Shown: in pieces, positions 24,002 through 32,778 of the stretch
Position numbering within the stretch: the first letter of the stretch is position 1
How the letters are laid out: every line of letters starts with the position of its first letter
The notes under the pieces: generated by a model
What the model saw: only the letters and a program-made list of their open reading frames with translations
Database searches by the model: none
What the model was told of the DNA's origin: nothing
Source: Gammaproteobacteria bacterium
GTDB taxonomy: Bacteria > Gemmatimonadota > Gemmatimonadetes > Longimicrobiales > Gaopeijiaceae
NCBI GenBank assembly: GCA_009840525.1
Contig: VXNP01000105.1
Location: 1 to 33,882, forward strand
DNA: 33,882 nt
Reading direction: 5' to 3'
Program-made: the position numbers and the translations under genes

Positions 24002-25257
24002 GTGCGTCTAGCGACTGCCCTGATCACCCTGTTCCTCTGCACCCCGAGGGCACTACGCGCGCAGGCCGCGTGCCCAACACCGTGGCGACTGGATGAAGTC
24101 CTCCGCATCGGCTCTCCGGAGAGCGCGGACCTCATCAGAAGCGTGTACGATCTTGCCATCGGGCCGGACAGTGCCCTCTACGTGGGTCAGGCCATGGTGC
24201 CCGCCATTACGGTGTTCTCCCTGGATGGCCAACTGCTTCGTCAAATCGGCCGCGCGGGGCAGGGGCCGGGGGACATCCAACTCGCGGCCTTCGGCGTGGG
24301 CTGGATCGGTGACACCCTCTGGATCGCCGACCGGCAGCGCATCCAACTGTTCACTACGAACGAACGCGTGCCGGAAGAGGTCATCGACTTCGCCCTGCCG
24401 ATGCCCGAGGAAGGAACGCGCCTGACCCCGGGCCGCATGCTCGCGGACGGATCTGTGCTCGCGGGACGCCGCAGCATCACCGACTGGCAGGCCTGGGTGA
24501 CCGCACCCTCGCTCGCGCTACGGCGCATCTCACGTGCCGGAGAGATCCTCGACACGATCGCGAGCGTTGAATGGACGAGCAACGCCGTGGAGTATGAGAG
24601 GGTCCCGGGTCGGACGTGGCTTGCGCCTCATCCGCTTAGTGACCTGCCCCCTGTCGGACTCAACGAATACCTGACGGCGCTCACGCCCGACGGCTCCACA
24701 GTGGTACAAGTCGGGCGAGTGCGGGAGGACGGAACCCACCGACCTTCGATATTCTGGCGATTTCGATAAGCGGGGACACGCTCCTGCAGCGCACTGTCGA
24801 GTACGAACCGCGCGAAGTCAGCTCTGCGCTTGAGGACCGTTTGGCCGACGGGTTCGCCGCAGCGATCGTCGGGGATCACATAGACCCGGCGCTGCGGCCT
24901 CCAGTGAGCGAGACGATGCGGGAACGCCAGCGCCGTACCGTGCGCAGCGCATTCTGGGTTCCGGAGCACCATCCTCCGATAAGGCAGGTAGTGGCCGGAA
25001 CCGACGGTACAATCTGGCTATTGCGGGAACTGCGCGAGGATCGCGTCGATGTGTGGGAGATCTACGGTTCGGATGGCACGCTCGAAGGCACGATCGAGAT
25101 TGACGAGGGACGCACTTCTGCCGTGCCCTGGTTTCCACGCCTCGGCATCGCCATCGCGAGCCGCGACGAAGTCTGGGGAACCACGTTCGACGAATTGGAG
25201 GTGCCCTACATTCACCGCTACCGCGTCGATCGGACGTGCGAACGCCAGGAGATGTAG
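24002..25257 (+). pseudogene. Secreted 6-bladed beta-propeller protein with one frameshift
   Basis: From GTG 24002 (GGGAG upstream) the product has a signal peptide (MRLATALITLFLCTPRALRA) and propeller blades: 'VYDLAIGPDSALYVGQ', 'ITVFSLDGQLLRQIGRAGQG' and 'LWIADRQRIQLF'. It reads through to about 24735, where that frame soon ends at 24769. Another frame takes over at once with T-F-D-I-L-A-I-S-I-S-G-D-T-L-L-Q-R, continuing through 'AGTDGTIWLLRELREDRVDV' to a stop at 25257. Both halves are clean, so a single-base indel in 'gaacccaccgacctt' explains it. It may be a recent mutation or a sequencing error; if the latter, this is a normal 418-residue gene. It is divergent from the TonB receptor gene. 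Confidence 0.7.
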
Positions 25258-25270
25258 TCCGTCGGCGGGC

Positions 25271-26575
25271 TCAGCCTCGGCCCCGCACCCGGGAATCCGG
25301 CACCCGCCGGAGCAGGAGCAGCCCGGTCAGCATCAAGGCGGTGAGCACGAGGAAGCCGGGGCGCTGATTGCCGGCCGCGAGGAAGGTGGCCCAGCCGAAG
25401 AGCACCGGTCCCAGAACCGACGAAGTCCGCCCGCAGAAGGCGTAGAACCCGAATATCTCCGCCTCCCTGCCCCTCGGAATCATGAGGGAAAGGTAGGCGC
25501 GGCTCGCCGACTGCACCGAACCCAGGCCGAGTCCGGCCACAATGGCCAGCCCATAGAAGACGGCGGTCGACTGAACGAAATAGGCGGCGATCCCGGCTAT
25601 CACCCACATGACCAGGACTCCGCTGAGGACCTTCTTCGGGCCAAGCCGGTCGGTGGGCTTCGCGAGCGTCAGCGCTCCCGCCATCGCGGAAAACTGTACG
25701 ACGAGGAAGAGGATGATGGTGTCGGTCTGCTCGAACCCGAAGGTTGCAGTGGCGATGACCCCCGCCATGACGATGACCGTCAGGATCCCGTCGATGTAGA
25801 AGAAATACGAGGTGAGGAAGCGACGAATGTCGCGCAGGGCCCAGACTTCACGCACGGTCACCAGGAAGCGCCGCGTTCCCCAGGCCGCCGCCTCACGTAC
25901 TCGCATGTCGCCGCCCTGGTCTGACGGCAGATTGCGGAAGGCGGGGATGGAGAAGAGGAGGAAGAACCCCGCTACCAGGAGCCAGACGGCCTCAATGCGG
26001 CCCGGAAAGAGGACCTGCAGAAAGATCAGGGCCAGAATGAGGCCCAGCGCGGACCCCAGGTATCCCCAGCCGAAGCCGTAGCCGGACACGGCGCCGCGCT
26101 CCTCGGGCGGGGTGATGTCCGGAAGGTACGCGTTGTAGAAGACGAGCCCCCCTTCGAAGCCGATGTTGGCGATCACGAACAGGATGAAGCCCGCGAGCAC
26201 CATCCCCGGACCGATTGTGGCGAGCAGGGAGACGCTGACGAGGCAGACCGCCACATAGACGGCGAGGAAACGCTTGCGAAGCCCGCAGCGGTCCGCGATC
26301 CCCCCGAGGAGCGGGGCCGAGAACGCTACCACCAGCGCGGAAAGCGAGACGGCCGAACCCCACCACAGCTCTCCCTCGCCACCCTCGCCGCCAACCACCG
26401 TGCCAACGTAGAAGACCGGGAAGACGGCCGTGGTCATGACCGCCGGATAGATCGAGTTGGCGAAGTCGAAGAGCACCCATGAGCGGACCTGGCGGCGGCG
26501 CGTCGCCTCTGCCTCGTCCCGCTCGGCGCGGCTGATCGCGGGCGGCTGGGATCCGGAGCCGGCCTGCCGGCTCAC
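25271..26575 (-). CDS. MFS transporter, UMF1/Atg22-like
   Basis: A 434-residue inner-membrane transporter with about 12 hydrophobic segments. The opening WVLFDFANSIYPAVMTTAVF is the hallmark of the UMF1 branch of the major facilitator superfamily (relatives of yeast Atg22, an amino-acid effluxer). 'LLGGIADRCGLRKRFL' is the conserved loop between helices 2 and 3. A central cytoplasmic loop (about 215-240) separates the two halves, and a second-half motif 'KPTDRLGPKKVLSG' mirrors the first. The start is GTG 26575, overlapping the stop of the upstream tricorn-like protease (GTGA). Coupling to a secreted peptidase suggests peptide or amino-acid transport, but the substrate cannot be read from the sequence. 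Confidence 0.87.
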   Translation of the reverse strand: MSRQAGSGSQPPAISRAERDEAEATRRRQVRSWVLFDFANSIYPAVMTTAVFPVFYVGTVVGGEGGEGELWWGSAVSLSALVVAFSAPLLGGIADRCGLRKRFLAVYVAVCLVSVSLLATIGPGMVLAGFILFVIANIGFEGGLVFYNAYLPDITPPEERGAVSGYGFGWGYLGSALGLILALIFLQVLFPGRIEAVWLLVAGFFLLFSIPAFRNLPSDQGGDMRVREAAAWGTRRFLVTVREVWALRDIRRFLTSYFFYIDGILTVIVMAGVIATATFGFEQTDTIILFLVVQFSAMAGALTLAKPTDRLGPKKVLSGVLVMWVIAGIAAYFVQSTAVFYGLAIVAGLGLGSVQSASRAYLSLMIPRGREAEIFGFYAFCGRTSSVLGPVLFGWATFLAAGNQRPGFLVLTALMLTGLLLLRRVPDSRVRGRG

Positions 26576-29500
26576 TGCCCGCTCCCCGGCCTCCGATAAC
26601 GCACCGGCGGCGGGGGCTCGTCCGCGAAGGTGACCTTCCCGGTCTCGAGCAGGCGGAGGGCTTCATGCACGGCGGCCTCAAGCTGCGGGTCGCCGCCGGC
26701 GATTACGGGGGCGGGGTCGTTGCGCACCTCGATGTCCGGCGCCACGCCTTCCGCCTCTACGGCCCACTCGCCGTTCACGTCGAAGAAGCCGCCGCGGGGG
26801 GCCACGAAGCCGCCTCCGTCAATGAGGGGCGGGGTGTCCCAGGTTCCCACAAGACCGCCCCACGTCTTGGTGCCAACCAGGGGGCCCACGCCCTTGAAAC
26901 GGAACAGGTAGGGCAGCAGGTCGCCGCCCGAGCCGGCGCGCTCGTTGATCACCATGACCTTGGGCCCGAACAGCCCGGCCATCGGCTGGGTCCACGGCTT
27001 GCGGTCGCCCGCGCGCGAGTTGAAGTAGCCCGTGAGTTCGCGGTCCAGCATGTCCACGATATAGTCGGCCGCCGAGCCGCCGCCGTTGTTGCGTTCGTCG
27101 ATAACCGCCCCCTCGCGATCCTGCTGGGCATAGTACATGCGATTGAAATACTGGTATCCGCCCTGTCCGGTGTTGGGGAGCCACACGTAGGCGAGCCGGC
27201 CGCCGCTCATTTCGTCGACTCGGGCCTGGTTTGCCTCCACCCAGGCCCAGCGGCGCAGGATTCCCTCGTTGGCGATGGGCTCCACGATGATGTCGCGGGT
27301 CTCGTCCATGGCGGGAGACGGTCCGACCGTCAGGGTGATGGTGCGCCCGGCGGTGCCCTCCAGCAGCTCGTAGGGGTTGGTGGGCGCGCGCAGTTCGGCC
27401 CCGTCAATCGCCAGCAGATAGTCGCCTTCCGACACGTCCATGCCGGGGATCGAGAGCGGCCCGGCTGTCCCGGGCGTCCAGTCCCCGCCATCGTATATGC
27501 GGGTAATGCGGTAGAAGCCGCCGTCCTCCTCCAGATCGGCGCCCAGCAGACCGGTGCGGGGGTTGTCGAGATCGGGATAGTCGCCCCCGCGCACATACGA
27601 GTGCCCTACCGCGATCTCGCCGGAGAGCATGTCCAGCAACTGGTTGAAGTCCGAGCGGTGACGGACGTCCGGGAGCCACGCGGAATACCAGTCCCAAACA
27701 TCGTCCCAGGGCGCCCCGTGCTGGTTGTCGACGTAGAGGAAGTCGCGCATGAAACGCCAGCCGTCACGGAGCATCTGCGCGTACTCGGCGGTGGGGTCGA
27801 CGCGGACGCGCATCCCGTCGAAGTCGAGGCGGCCGTCGTTCCCCCCGGGAGCACGGGCAGTTCCCACCACCCGCCAACCGGGTCCTGACCGGAAGAGGAG
27901 GTGCTCGCGGTCGTGGGACACGGTGACCGCAGTCGCCTGCTCGACGAAGTCCTCCGCCTCCCGGTCGTCGACGGAGTACTTGAGCAGCTCCCCGCCTCCA
28001 AAGCCTCCGCCTTGCATCACGAACACGGTGCCCTCCGGCCCGGGCGCGAGTCCGGCGTAGTCTTCCGAGGGAAGTCCGGGCGCGTCGATGATGCGGCGGG
28101 CGATGTTCTCGAAGTCGATCGAGACGGCGGCGGGCGCGTCCTGGCCGGATTGGGACGCACCGGCATCTTCGCCCTCCTCGTCATCCTCCGCCTCCTCATC
28201 GCTCTGCGGCAGGAAGGGCGAAGGCTCGTCCTCGTCGAGCAGCGCCAAGTAGAGGGCGCGCGTGACCGGCCGATCGTAGGAGGTCATGTCGAGCCAGCCG
28301 GTGTTCAGGCCGTAGTCGGTGGAGGCCAGGAAGTAGAGGTACTTCCCGGACTCATCCCACACCGGGGTGATGGCGTCGGACATGCCGTCGGTGAGCTGGT
28401 GCGTCTCGCCTGCCTCGGTGTCGTGCACGAAGATGGCGCGCAACTGGTTATCGAGCCGGCGCGCGTAGGCGATCCACCGCGAATCGTGCGACCACACCGG
28501 GTTCATGGTGCGCTGCGGGTGGGCGAAGCGGTCGGTGTCCACATGCGCCACCTCGCCCGACTCCACGTCCAGGACCAGCACCCGGTAATGCGTATCGGTG
28601 AAGGCCAGCTTGGTCCCGTCGGGAGACCACTCGGGCCGAAAGTAGAACGACGGTTCCGATATCTCGATGCGGCGCGGGTTCGCCCCGTCCTGCTCGGCGA
28701 TCACGAGCGCGTACTCGTCGGCCGCGTCGTTGAACCAGGCGATGCGCGACCCGTCGGGAGACCACGCCGGATGCCGGTCGGCAACTCCGGGGGTACGGGT
28801 GAGGTTGCGCCACGAACCCTCCTCCACAGGCACGCTGAAGATCTCGCCCCGCCACTCGAAGAGCGCCCGCTTGCCGGTCGGGGAGAGACGGGCGTCGCGC
28901 ATCTGGGCGGACGGAACCGACTCCCACCGCGCCCGCGACCAGTTCATGTCGCCCGCCACGTGAATCTCCAGCGCGCGCGTGCGCCCGGACGCGGGATCCA
29001 GCTCGTGCAGATACCCCGCCTGCTCGTAGACCACCACGCCTTCGCCGGCCCCGAGCGACTTCACGTCGAAGTCGGCGTGCCGCGTCAGTTGGCGCTCCGC
29101 GCCCGTGCGAGGATCGTACGACCACACGTTGCTGGCCCAGTCCCGCTCCGACATGTAGTAGACCACGCCGTCCATCCACACCGGATCCATGTGCCGCTCG
29201 CCTTCCCACGAGGGCGTGGCGCGCTCCCAGTCGGCGGTCGAAACGATGCCGACCGGCTGAGCCTGCCCGCCCCGGTAGTTGCGCCATTCCGGGTCCCAGT
29301 AGCCGATCTCCTGGTAGGCGATGTACTCGCCGTCGCCCGACATCCCGCCCAGGTACGCCTGCGGGAGCGCGAGCGGCGCCGGCAGCCCGCCCGCCGGCGG
29401 CACCGTGTAGAACTTCCAAAGCTGGGTGGGCACCGCGTCCCGGCCCGACTGGAAGAGGATCTCGCCGTCCGGCGTCCACCCCTGCACCACGTCGGCCGCC

Positions 29501-29907
29501 GGATGCCAGGTGAGTCTCCGCGGCTGGCCGCCCGTAGCTGGCATCAGGTAGACATCGGTGTTGCCACCGTACTGTCCCGAGAACGCGATCCACTGCCCGT
29601 CCGCGCTGAAGGCCGGGTCGGTCTCCGCGCCCTCGGAGCTCGTGAGCCGCATGGCGTCGCCCCCGTCGCGGCCCGTGAGCCACAGGTCGTTGGCGTGCAC
29701 GAAGACGATGTGTGTCGCGCTCACGTCGGGCTGCCGCAGGAAGCGGGTGCCCTGGGCGGCGGCATGTTGTGGCGGGATGCCGGCGTTGAAGACAGGCAGC
29801 AGGGCGCAGGCCATCAGGATGCGAAAACGGGACGGAAGCGCGCGCGGGCGCACGCCCTCGGCGTGCCGCGTCGTGGGATGGGCGATGACGGCAGGGGTGC
29901 GAAACAT
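26572..29907 (-). CDS. Tricorn-like S41 peptidase
   Basis: A 1111-residue secreted protein with the tricorn protease layout: a signal segment (LMACALLPVFNAGIPPQHAA, cleavage near AAAQ); two WD40/PD40-type beta-propellers (about 60-620) with many 'W-S-P-D-G-S-R-I-A-W' and 'A-F-S-G-Q-Y-G-G' blades; a helical domain; a PDZ domain (about 780-870); and an S41 catalytic domain. The nucleophile serine is in NERAGSGGDLLPY (about residue 992), with a G-H-S-Y-V segment near 767 matching the histidine-bearing loop of tricorn. It should degrade peptides in the periplasm. Start 29907 has GGAG upstream and leaves a long basic N-region before the hydrophobic core; an internal ATG at the 'MACALL' position is an alternative. 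Confidence 0.9.
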   Translation of the reverse strand: MFRTPAVIAHPTTRHAEGVRPRALPSRFRILMACALLPVFNAGIPPQHAAAQGTRFLRQPDVSATHIVFVHANDLWLTGRDGGDAMRLTSSEGAETDPAFSADGQWIAFSGQYGGNTDVYLMPATGGQPRRLTWHPAADVVQGWTPDGEILFQSGRDAVPTQLWKFYTVPPAGGLPAPLALPQAYLGGMSGDGEYIAYQEIGYWDPEWRNYRGGQAQPVGIVSTADWERATPSWEGERHMDPVWMDGVVYYMSERDWASNVWSYDPRTGAERQLTRHADFDVKSLGAGEGVVVYEQAGYLHELDPASGRTRALEIHVAGDMNWSRARWESVPSAQMRDARLSPTGKRALFEWRGEIFSVPVEEGSWRNLTRTPGVADRHPAWSPDGSRIAWFNDAADEYALVIAEQDGANPRRIEISEPSFYFRPEWSPDGTKLAFTDTHYRVLVLDVESGEVAHVDTDRFAHPQRTMNPVWSHDSRWIAYARRLDNQLRAIFVHDTEAGETHQLTDGMSDAITPVWDESGKYLYFLASTDYGLNTGWLDMTSYDRPVTRALYLALLDEDEPSPFLPQSDEEAEDDEEGEDAGASQSGQDAPAAVSIDFENIARRIIDAPGLPSEDYAGLAPGPEGTVFVMQGGGFGGGELLKYSVDDREAEDFVEQATAVTVSHDREHLLFRSGPGWRVVGTARAPGGNDGRLDFDGMRVRVDPTAEYAQMLRDGWRFMRDFLYVDNQHGAPWDDVWDWYSAWLPDVRHRSDFNQLLDMLSGEIAVGHSYVRGGDYPDLDNPRTGLLGADLEEDGGFYRITRIYDGGDWTPGTAGPLSIPGMDVSEGDYLLAIDGAELRAPTNPYELLEGTAGRTITLTVGPSPAMDETRDIIVEPIANEGILRRWAWVEANQARVDEMSGGRLAYVWLPNTGQGGYQYFNRMYYAQQDREGAVIDERNNGGGSAADYIVDMLDRELTGYFNSRAGDRKPWTQPMAGLFGPKVMVINERAGSGGDLLPYLFRFKGVGPLVGTKTWGGLVGTWDTPPLIDGGGFVAPRGGFFDVNGEWAVEAEGVAPDIEVRNDPAPVIAGGDPQLEAAVHEALRLLETGKVTFADEPPPPVRYRRPGSGQ

Positions 29908-30117
29908 GGAACCAGCTCCGGGTGCGCGATGAATCAGGGCGACACCTGGCAAGCTCGCACGTGGCGGGCGGGGCGCAAGTCGGGAGCGGCGAGCGCGGCC
30001 ACCGTCGCCCTACCCCGAGGGGCTGCCCCGTGCGTCCTTGCCTCCCCGTCCCTCCCGCCGTAGGCTGGCTTACGAGGTTCTGTCGCATCGCAAGCCACCC
30101 TTCGGAGGGAACCTGAG

Positions 30118-31383
30118 ATGGCATCGAACAACCGCTCCTCCATCTCTCGCCGCACCTGGATCGCCGCTAGTTCAGGGGTCGTGGCCGCAGGCCTGATCAA
30201 GACGAAGGCCGACGCCGTCAAGCTCGTCGCGCAGGAGGTCCCGACGCCGCCCGACGACCCCACCAAGGTCCCGGGCCGCTTCACTTCCGAGGTGGGCGTG
30301 CGCGCGCCCGAGGAGCGGCCGCGGCGCCTCACCCGTTCGCAGACCCTCTCCAGTTCGTCGCGGACGCCGCTGCAGGAGCTGCAAGGCACCATCACGCCGG
30401 CCGACCTGCACTTCGAGCGCCATCACGCCGGCATCCCCGACATCCGCGCGGGGCGTCACGAGCTGCTGGTGCACGGGATGGTCGAGCGCCCGATGGTCTT
30501 CTCGATGGCGGATCTGAAGCGCTATCCGTCGGTGGCGCGCACCTACTTCCTCGAGTGCTCCGGGAACGGGGGTGGGGCGTACAATCGCGAGCGCATGCCG
30601 GTCGAGATCAGCCCACAGGCGCTCGACGGGCTGCTCAGCACCAGCGAATGGGTGGGCGTCCCGGTCAAGACCATCCTGAACGAGGTGGGCGCCGACCCGG
30701 CCGCGACCTGGATCCTGGCCGAGGGCGCCGACGCCGCCGTCATGTCGCGCAGCGTGCCCATGGAGAAGATCATGGACGACGCCCTCCTCGCCTACGGGCA
30801 GAACGGCGAGGCCATCCGTCCCGAGCAGGGATACCCTCTGCGCCTGCTCCTGCCCGGGTGGGAGGGCAACGCCAGCGTCAAGTGGCTGAGGCGCATCGAG
30901 GTCACCGACCGCCCGACCATGACCCGCGACGAGACCTCCCGCTACACCGACCCGCTCAAGGGCGGCCTTTCCCGCCAGTTCAGCTTCTTCATGGACGCCA
31001 AGTCCACCATCACCTTCCCCGCGTATCCCTACACGCTGCCCGACCCGGGATGGTGGGAGATCCAGGGGCTCGCGTGGACCGGACGCGGGCGTATCACACG
31101 CGTCGACATTAGCACCGACGGCGGCCGCAACTGGACCGAGGCCGAACTCCAGGAGCCCATTCTGCCCAAGTCGACGGTCCGCTTCCGCCATCTCTGGAAC
31201 TGGGACGGCAGCGAAAGCCTGCTGATCAGCCGCGCGGTCGACGAGACCGGCTACGTCCAGCCCACGGTGCAGCAGCTTTGGGAGGCGCGCGGCGAGCGCA
31301 CGGCGTACCACAACAACCAGCAGCGGGTGTGGAAGGTCGGGGCGGACGGCGCCGTCACCTTCGGCCTGGGGGACCTGGTATGA
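30118..31383 (+). CDS. SoxC-like molybdopterin sulfite dehydrogenase/oxidase family protein
   Basis: A 421-residue periplasmic molybdoenzyme of the sulfite oxidase family. The N-terminus has a twin-arginine-type signal (SRRTWIAASSGVVAAGL), fitting export of a folded cofactor protein. The molybdenum-ligand cysteine is C147 in YFLECSGNGGG. Also typical are HHAGIPDIRAGRHELLVHGM, 'GYPLRLLLPGWEGNASVKWL' and the C-terminal dimerisation domain with 'GRGRITRVDISTDGGRNW'. Start ATG 30118 has a GGAGGG site. Its stop overlaps the ATG of a cytochrome c gene, the pairing known for SoxCD, where the cytochrome takes the electrons. No other sox genes (soxXYZAB) are in the window, so it may be a stand-alone sulfite-oxidising or related sulfur enzyme. 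Confidence 0.88.
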   Translation: MASNNRSSISRRTWIAASSGVVAAGLIKTKADAVKLVAQEVPTPPDDPTKVPGRFTSEVGVRAPEERPRRLTRSQTLSSSSRTPLQELQGTITPADLHFERHHAGIPDIRAGRHELLVHGMVERPMVFSMADLKRYPSVARTYFLECSGNGGGAYNRERMPVEISPQALDGLLSTSEWVGVPVKTILNEVGADPAATWILAEGADAAVMSRSVPMEKIMDDALLAYGQNGEAIRPEQGYPLRLLLPGWEGNASVKWLRRIEVTDRPTMTRDETSRYTDPLKGGLSRQFSFFMDAKSTITFPAYPYTLPDPGWWEIQGLAWTGRGRITRVDISTDGGRNWTEAELQEPILPKSTVRFRHLWNWDGSESLLISRAVDETGYVQPTVQQLWEARGERTAYHNNQQRVWKVGADGAVTFGLGDLV

Positions 31384-31949
31384 GGCAGCTCGCGCTGGCA
31401 ACCATGGTCCTGGCCGTCGGCTGTGCGCCCGCCGGGTCCTCGTCGGCCGGGGGTTCTGGTGACGGCGCCGAGCCCCCGGAGCGTTTCGGCTTCGGCAGCC
31501 CCGCGTCGGCCGAGCGCGTCGCCATGTGGGACATCGACGTGAAGCCCGACGGGGAGGGGCTGCCGCCCGGGAGCGGCACCGTGGCCGAGGGCGAACAGAT
31601 CTACCTCATGCACTGCATCGCCTGCCACGGCCCCACCGGCACCGAGGGGCCCAACGATGTGCTGGTGACGCAGGAGCCGTGGGAGGAGTGGCCCGCCGGC
31701 CGTACCGTTGGCGGCTACTGGCCCTACGCCACCACCCTCTACGACTACACCGTGAAGGCGATGCCGCAGCTCACCCCGGGCATCCTCACCGCGGACGAGA
31801 CCTACGCGGTGATCGCCTACATCCTCTACCTGAACGACCTCGTGCCCGAGGACGCGGTGATGAACGCCGAGACGCTGCCGGCCATCGAGATGCCGTATCG
31901 GGACCGCTTCGTGCCCGACGACCGGACGGGGGGCAGCGTTATCCGGTAG
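31380..31949 (+). CDS. Cytochrome c lipoprotein, partner of the SoxC-like enzyme
   Basis: A 189-residue single-haem cytochrome c. It has a lipobox (A-V-G-C, Cys15) so it should be anchored in the envelope, then a Ser/Gly-rich linker, the haem site C79-I-A-C82-H83, and a probable axial methionine M128 in VKAMPQLTPG. A further helix 'TADETYAVIAYILYLNDLVP' is the classic C-terminal helix of class I cytochromes. Its ATG overlaps the stop of the SoxC-like gene (ATGA), so the two proteins are made together and this is most likely the electron acceptor (SoxD-like). SoxD proteins can carry two haems; here only one site is present. Confidence 0.88.
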   Translation: MRQLALATMVLAVGCAPAGSSSAGGSGDGAEPPERFGFGSPASAERVAMWDIDVKPDGEGLPPGSGTVAEGEQIYLMHCIACHGPTGTEGPNDVLVTQEPWEEWPAGRTVGGYWPYATTLYDYTVKAMPQLTPGILTADETYAVIAYILYLNDLVPEDAVMNAETLPAIEMPYRDRFVPDDRTGGSVIR

Positions 31950-31988
31950 CGGGAGCGCTCACCGAGCGGCGGGGCGCAGCAGGCACAA

Positions 31989-32300
31989 TCACGTGTCCTG
32001 CGCGGGCACCAGCAGCTTGTCGCGCAACTGGCGGACGTCCTCACGGATGTCCTGGATGTCGATCCTGAGGGCGTCGATATCGTGGCGGACGTCCTCGCGA
32101 AGGATGTTCATCTCACCGCGCAACTCGCCGCGCAGGTCGTTCATCTCCCCGCGCAGGCGCGTTTCCATGCTGCCCATCTCGCCGCGCAATTCACTCATCT
32201 CGCCGCGCAGGCTGACGAACAAGGTGACCTGGAGCCCCGTCAGCGTTACGCCGACGGCGAGAATGGCGATCAGTTCCTGGCTCAGCTTCATGCGCTTCAT
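31989..32300 (-). CDS. Small membrane-anchored coiled-coil protein, copy B
   Basis: A 103-residue protein with one N-terminal membrane segment (about residues 8-29; LIAILAVGVTLTGLQVTLFV) and a long charged helix built on repeated L-R-G-E-M and L-R-x-D-x units ('GEMNILREDVRHDIDALRID'), which will form a coiled coil. It is a close paralogue of the gene immediately upstream: the membrane segment and the last 35 residues are almost identical, and differences concentrate in the number and order of L-R-G-E units. Its ATG overlaps the upstream stop by four bases. Function unknown; a membrane-tethered oligomerising rod is all the sequence shows. An internal ATG at codon 4 matches the paralogue's start. 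Confidence 0.75.
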   Translation of the reverse strand: MKRMKLSQELIAILAVGVTLTGLQVTLFVSLRGEMSELRGEMGSMETRLRGEMNDLRGELRGEMNILREDVRHDIDALRIDIQDIREDVRQLRDKLLVPAQDT

Positions 32301-32611
32301 ACGCCCCCCGCTGGCACCAGCAGCTTGTCGCGCAACTGGCGGACGTCCTCGCGGATGTCCCGGATGTCGATCCTGATGGCGTCGATGTCGTGACGGACGT
32401 CCTCCCGCAGGACGTTCATCTCGCCGCGCATCTCGGCGCGCAAGTCGCTCATCTCCCCGCGCATCTCTTCGCGCAGGTCGTTCATCTCCCCGCGCAGGCG
32501 GATCTCCATGCTCGCCATCTCGCCGCGCAGGCTGAAGAACAGGGTCATCTGCAGGCCCGTCAGCGTTACGCCGACGGCAAGGATGGCGATCAGTTCCTGG
32601 CTCAGCTTCAT
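32297..32611 (-). CDS. Small membrane-anchored coiled-coil protein, copy A
   Basis: A 104-residue protein with the same plan as its downstream paralogue: N-terminal membrane segment (about residues 5-27), then a helix of repeated R-G-E-M units (LREEMRGEMSDLRAEMRGEM) and the shared end 'DIREDVRQLRDKLLVPAG'. It has a perfect AAGGAG ribosome binding site and an inverted repeat about 60 bases upstream, so it is the first gene of the pair. The DNA of the two genes is also very similar, indicating a recent tandem duplication. Function unknown. Confidence 0.77.
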   Translation of the reverse strand: MKLSQELIAILAVGVTLTGLQMTLFFSLRGEMASMEIRLRGEMNDLREEMRGEMSDLRAEMRGEMNVLREDVRHDIDAIRIDIRDIREDVRQLRDKLLVPAGGV

Positions 32612-32668
32612 GCGTTCTCCTTGTTCAAGTGGCGGATGGAGTCACGCAGGTGCTAAACCTTGATCGCC

Positions 32669-32690
32669 GATCGAGAGAGCCAGCTCGATC
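32669..32690. promoter_or_regulatory. Inverted repeat upstream of the coiled-coil pair
   Basis: Perfect arms GATCGAG (32669-32675) and CTCGATC (32684-32690) with an 8-base centre, in the promoter region of the minus-strand coiled-coil genes. It could be an operator; a chance hairpin cannot be excluded. Confidence 0.35.
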
Positions 32691-32778
32691 CAATGCCTTT
32701 GTGTGCGGCACCTCGCATTCCAAGGTGGCACCGGGGCGCGGGCGGCGCCATGGGAGAATGGGATGATCGGGGCGGGTC

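Noticed and set aside
27901-30063. 720-codon open frame on the plus strand
   Set aside because: It is antisense to the tricorn-like protease, is Arg/Gly/Val-rich with no domain, and arises from the high G+C codon bias of the real gene.
30172-31401. 409-codon open frame on the minus strand
   Set aside because: Antisense to the SoxC-like gene, which has clear catalytic motifs.
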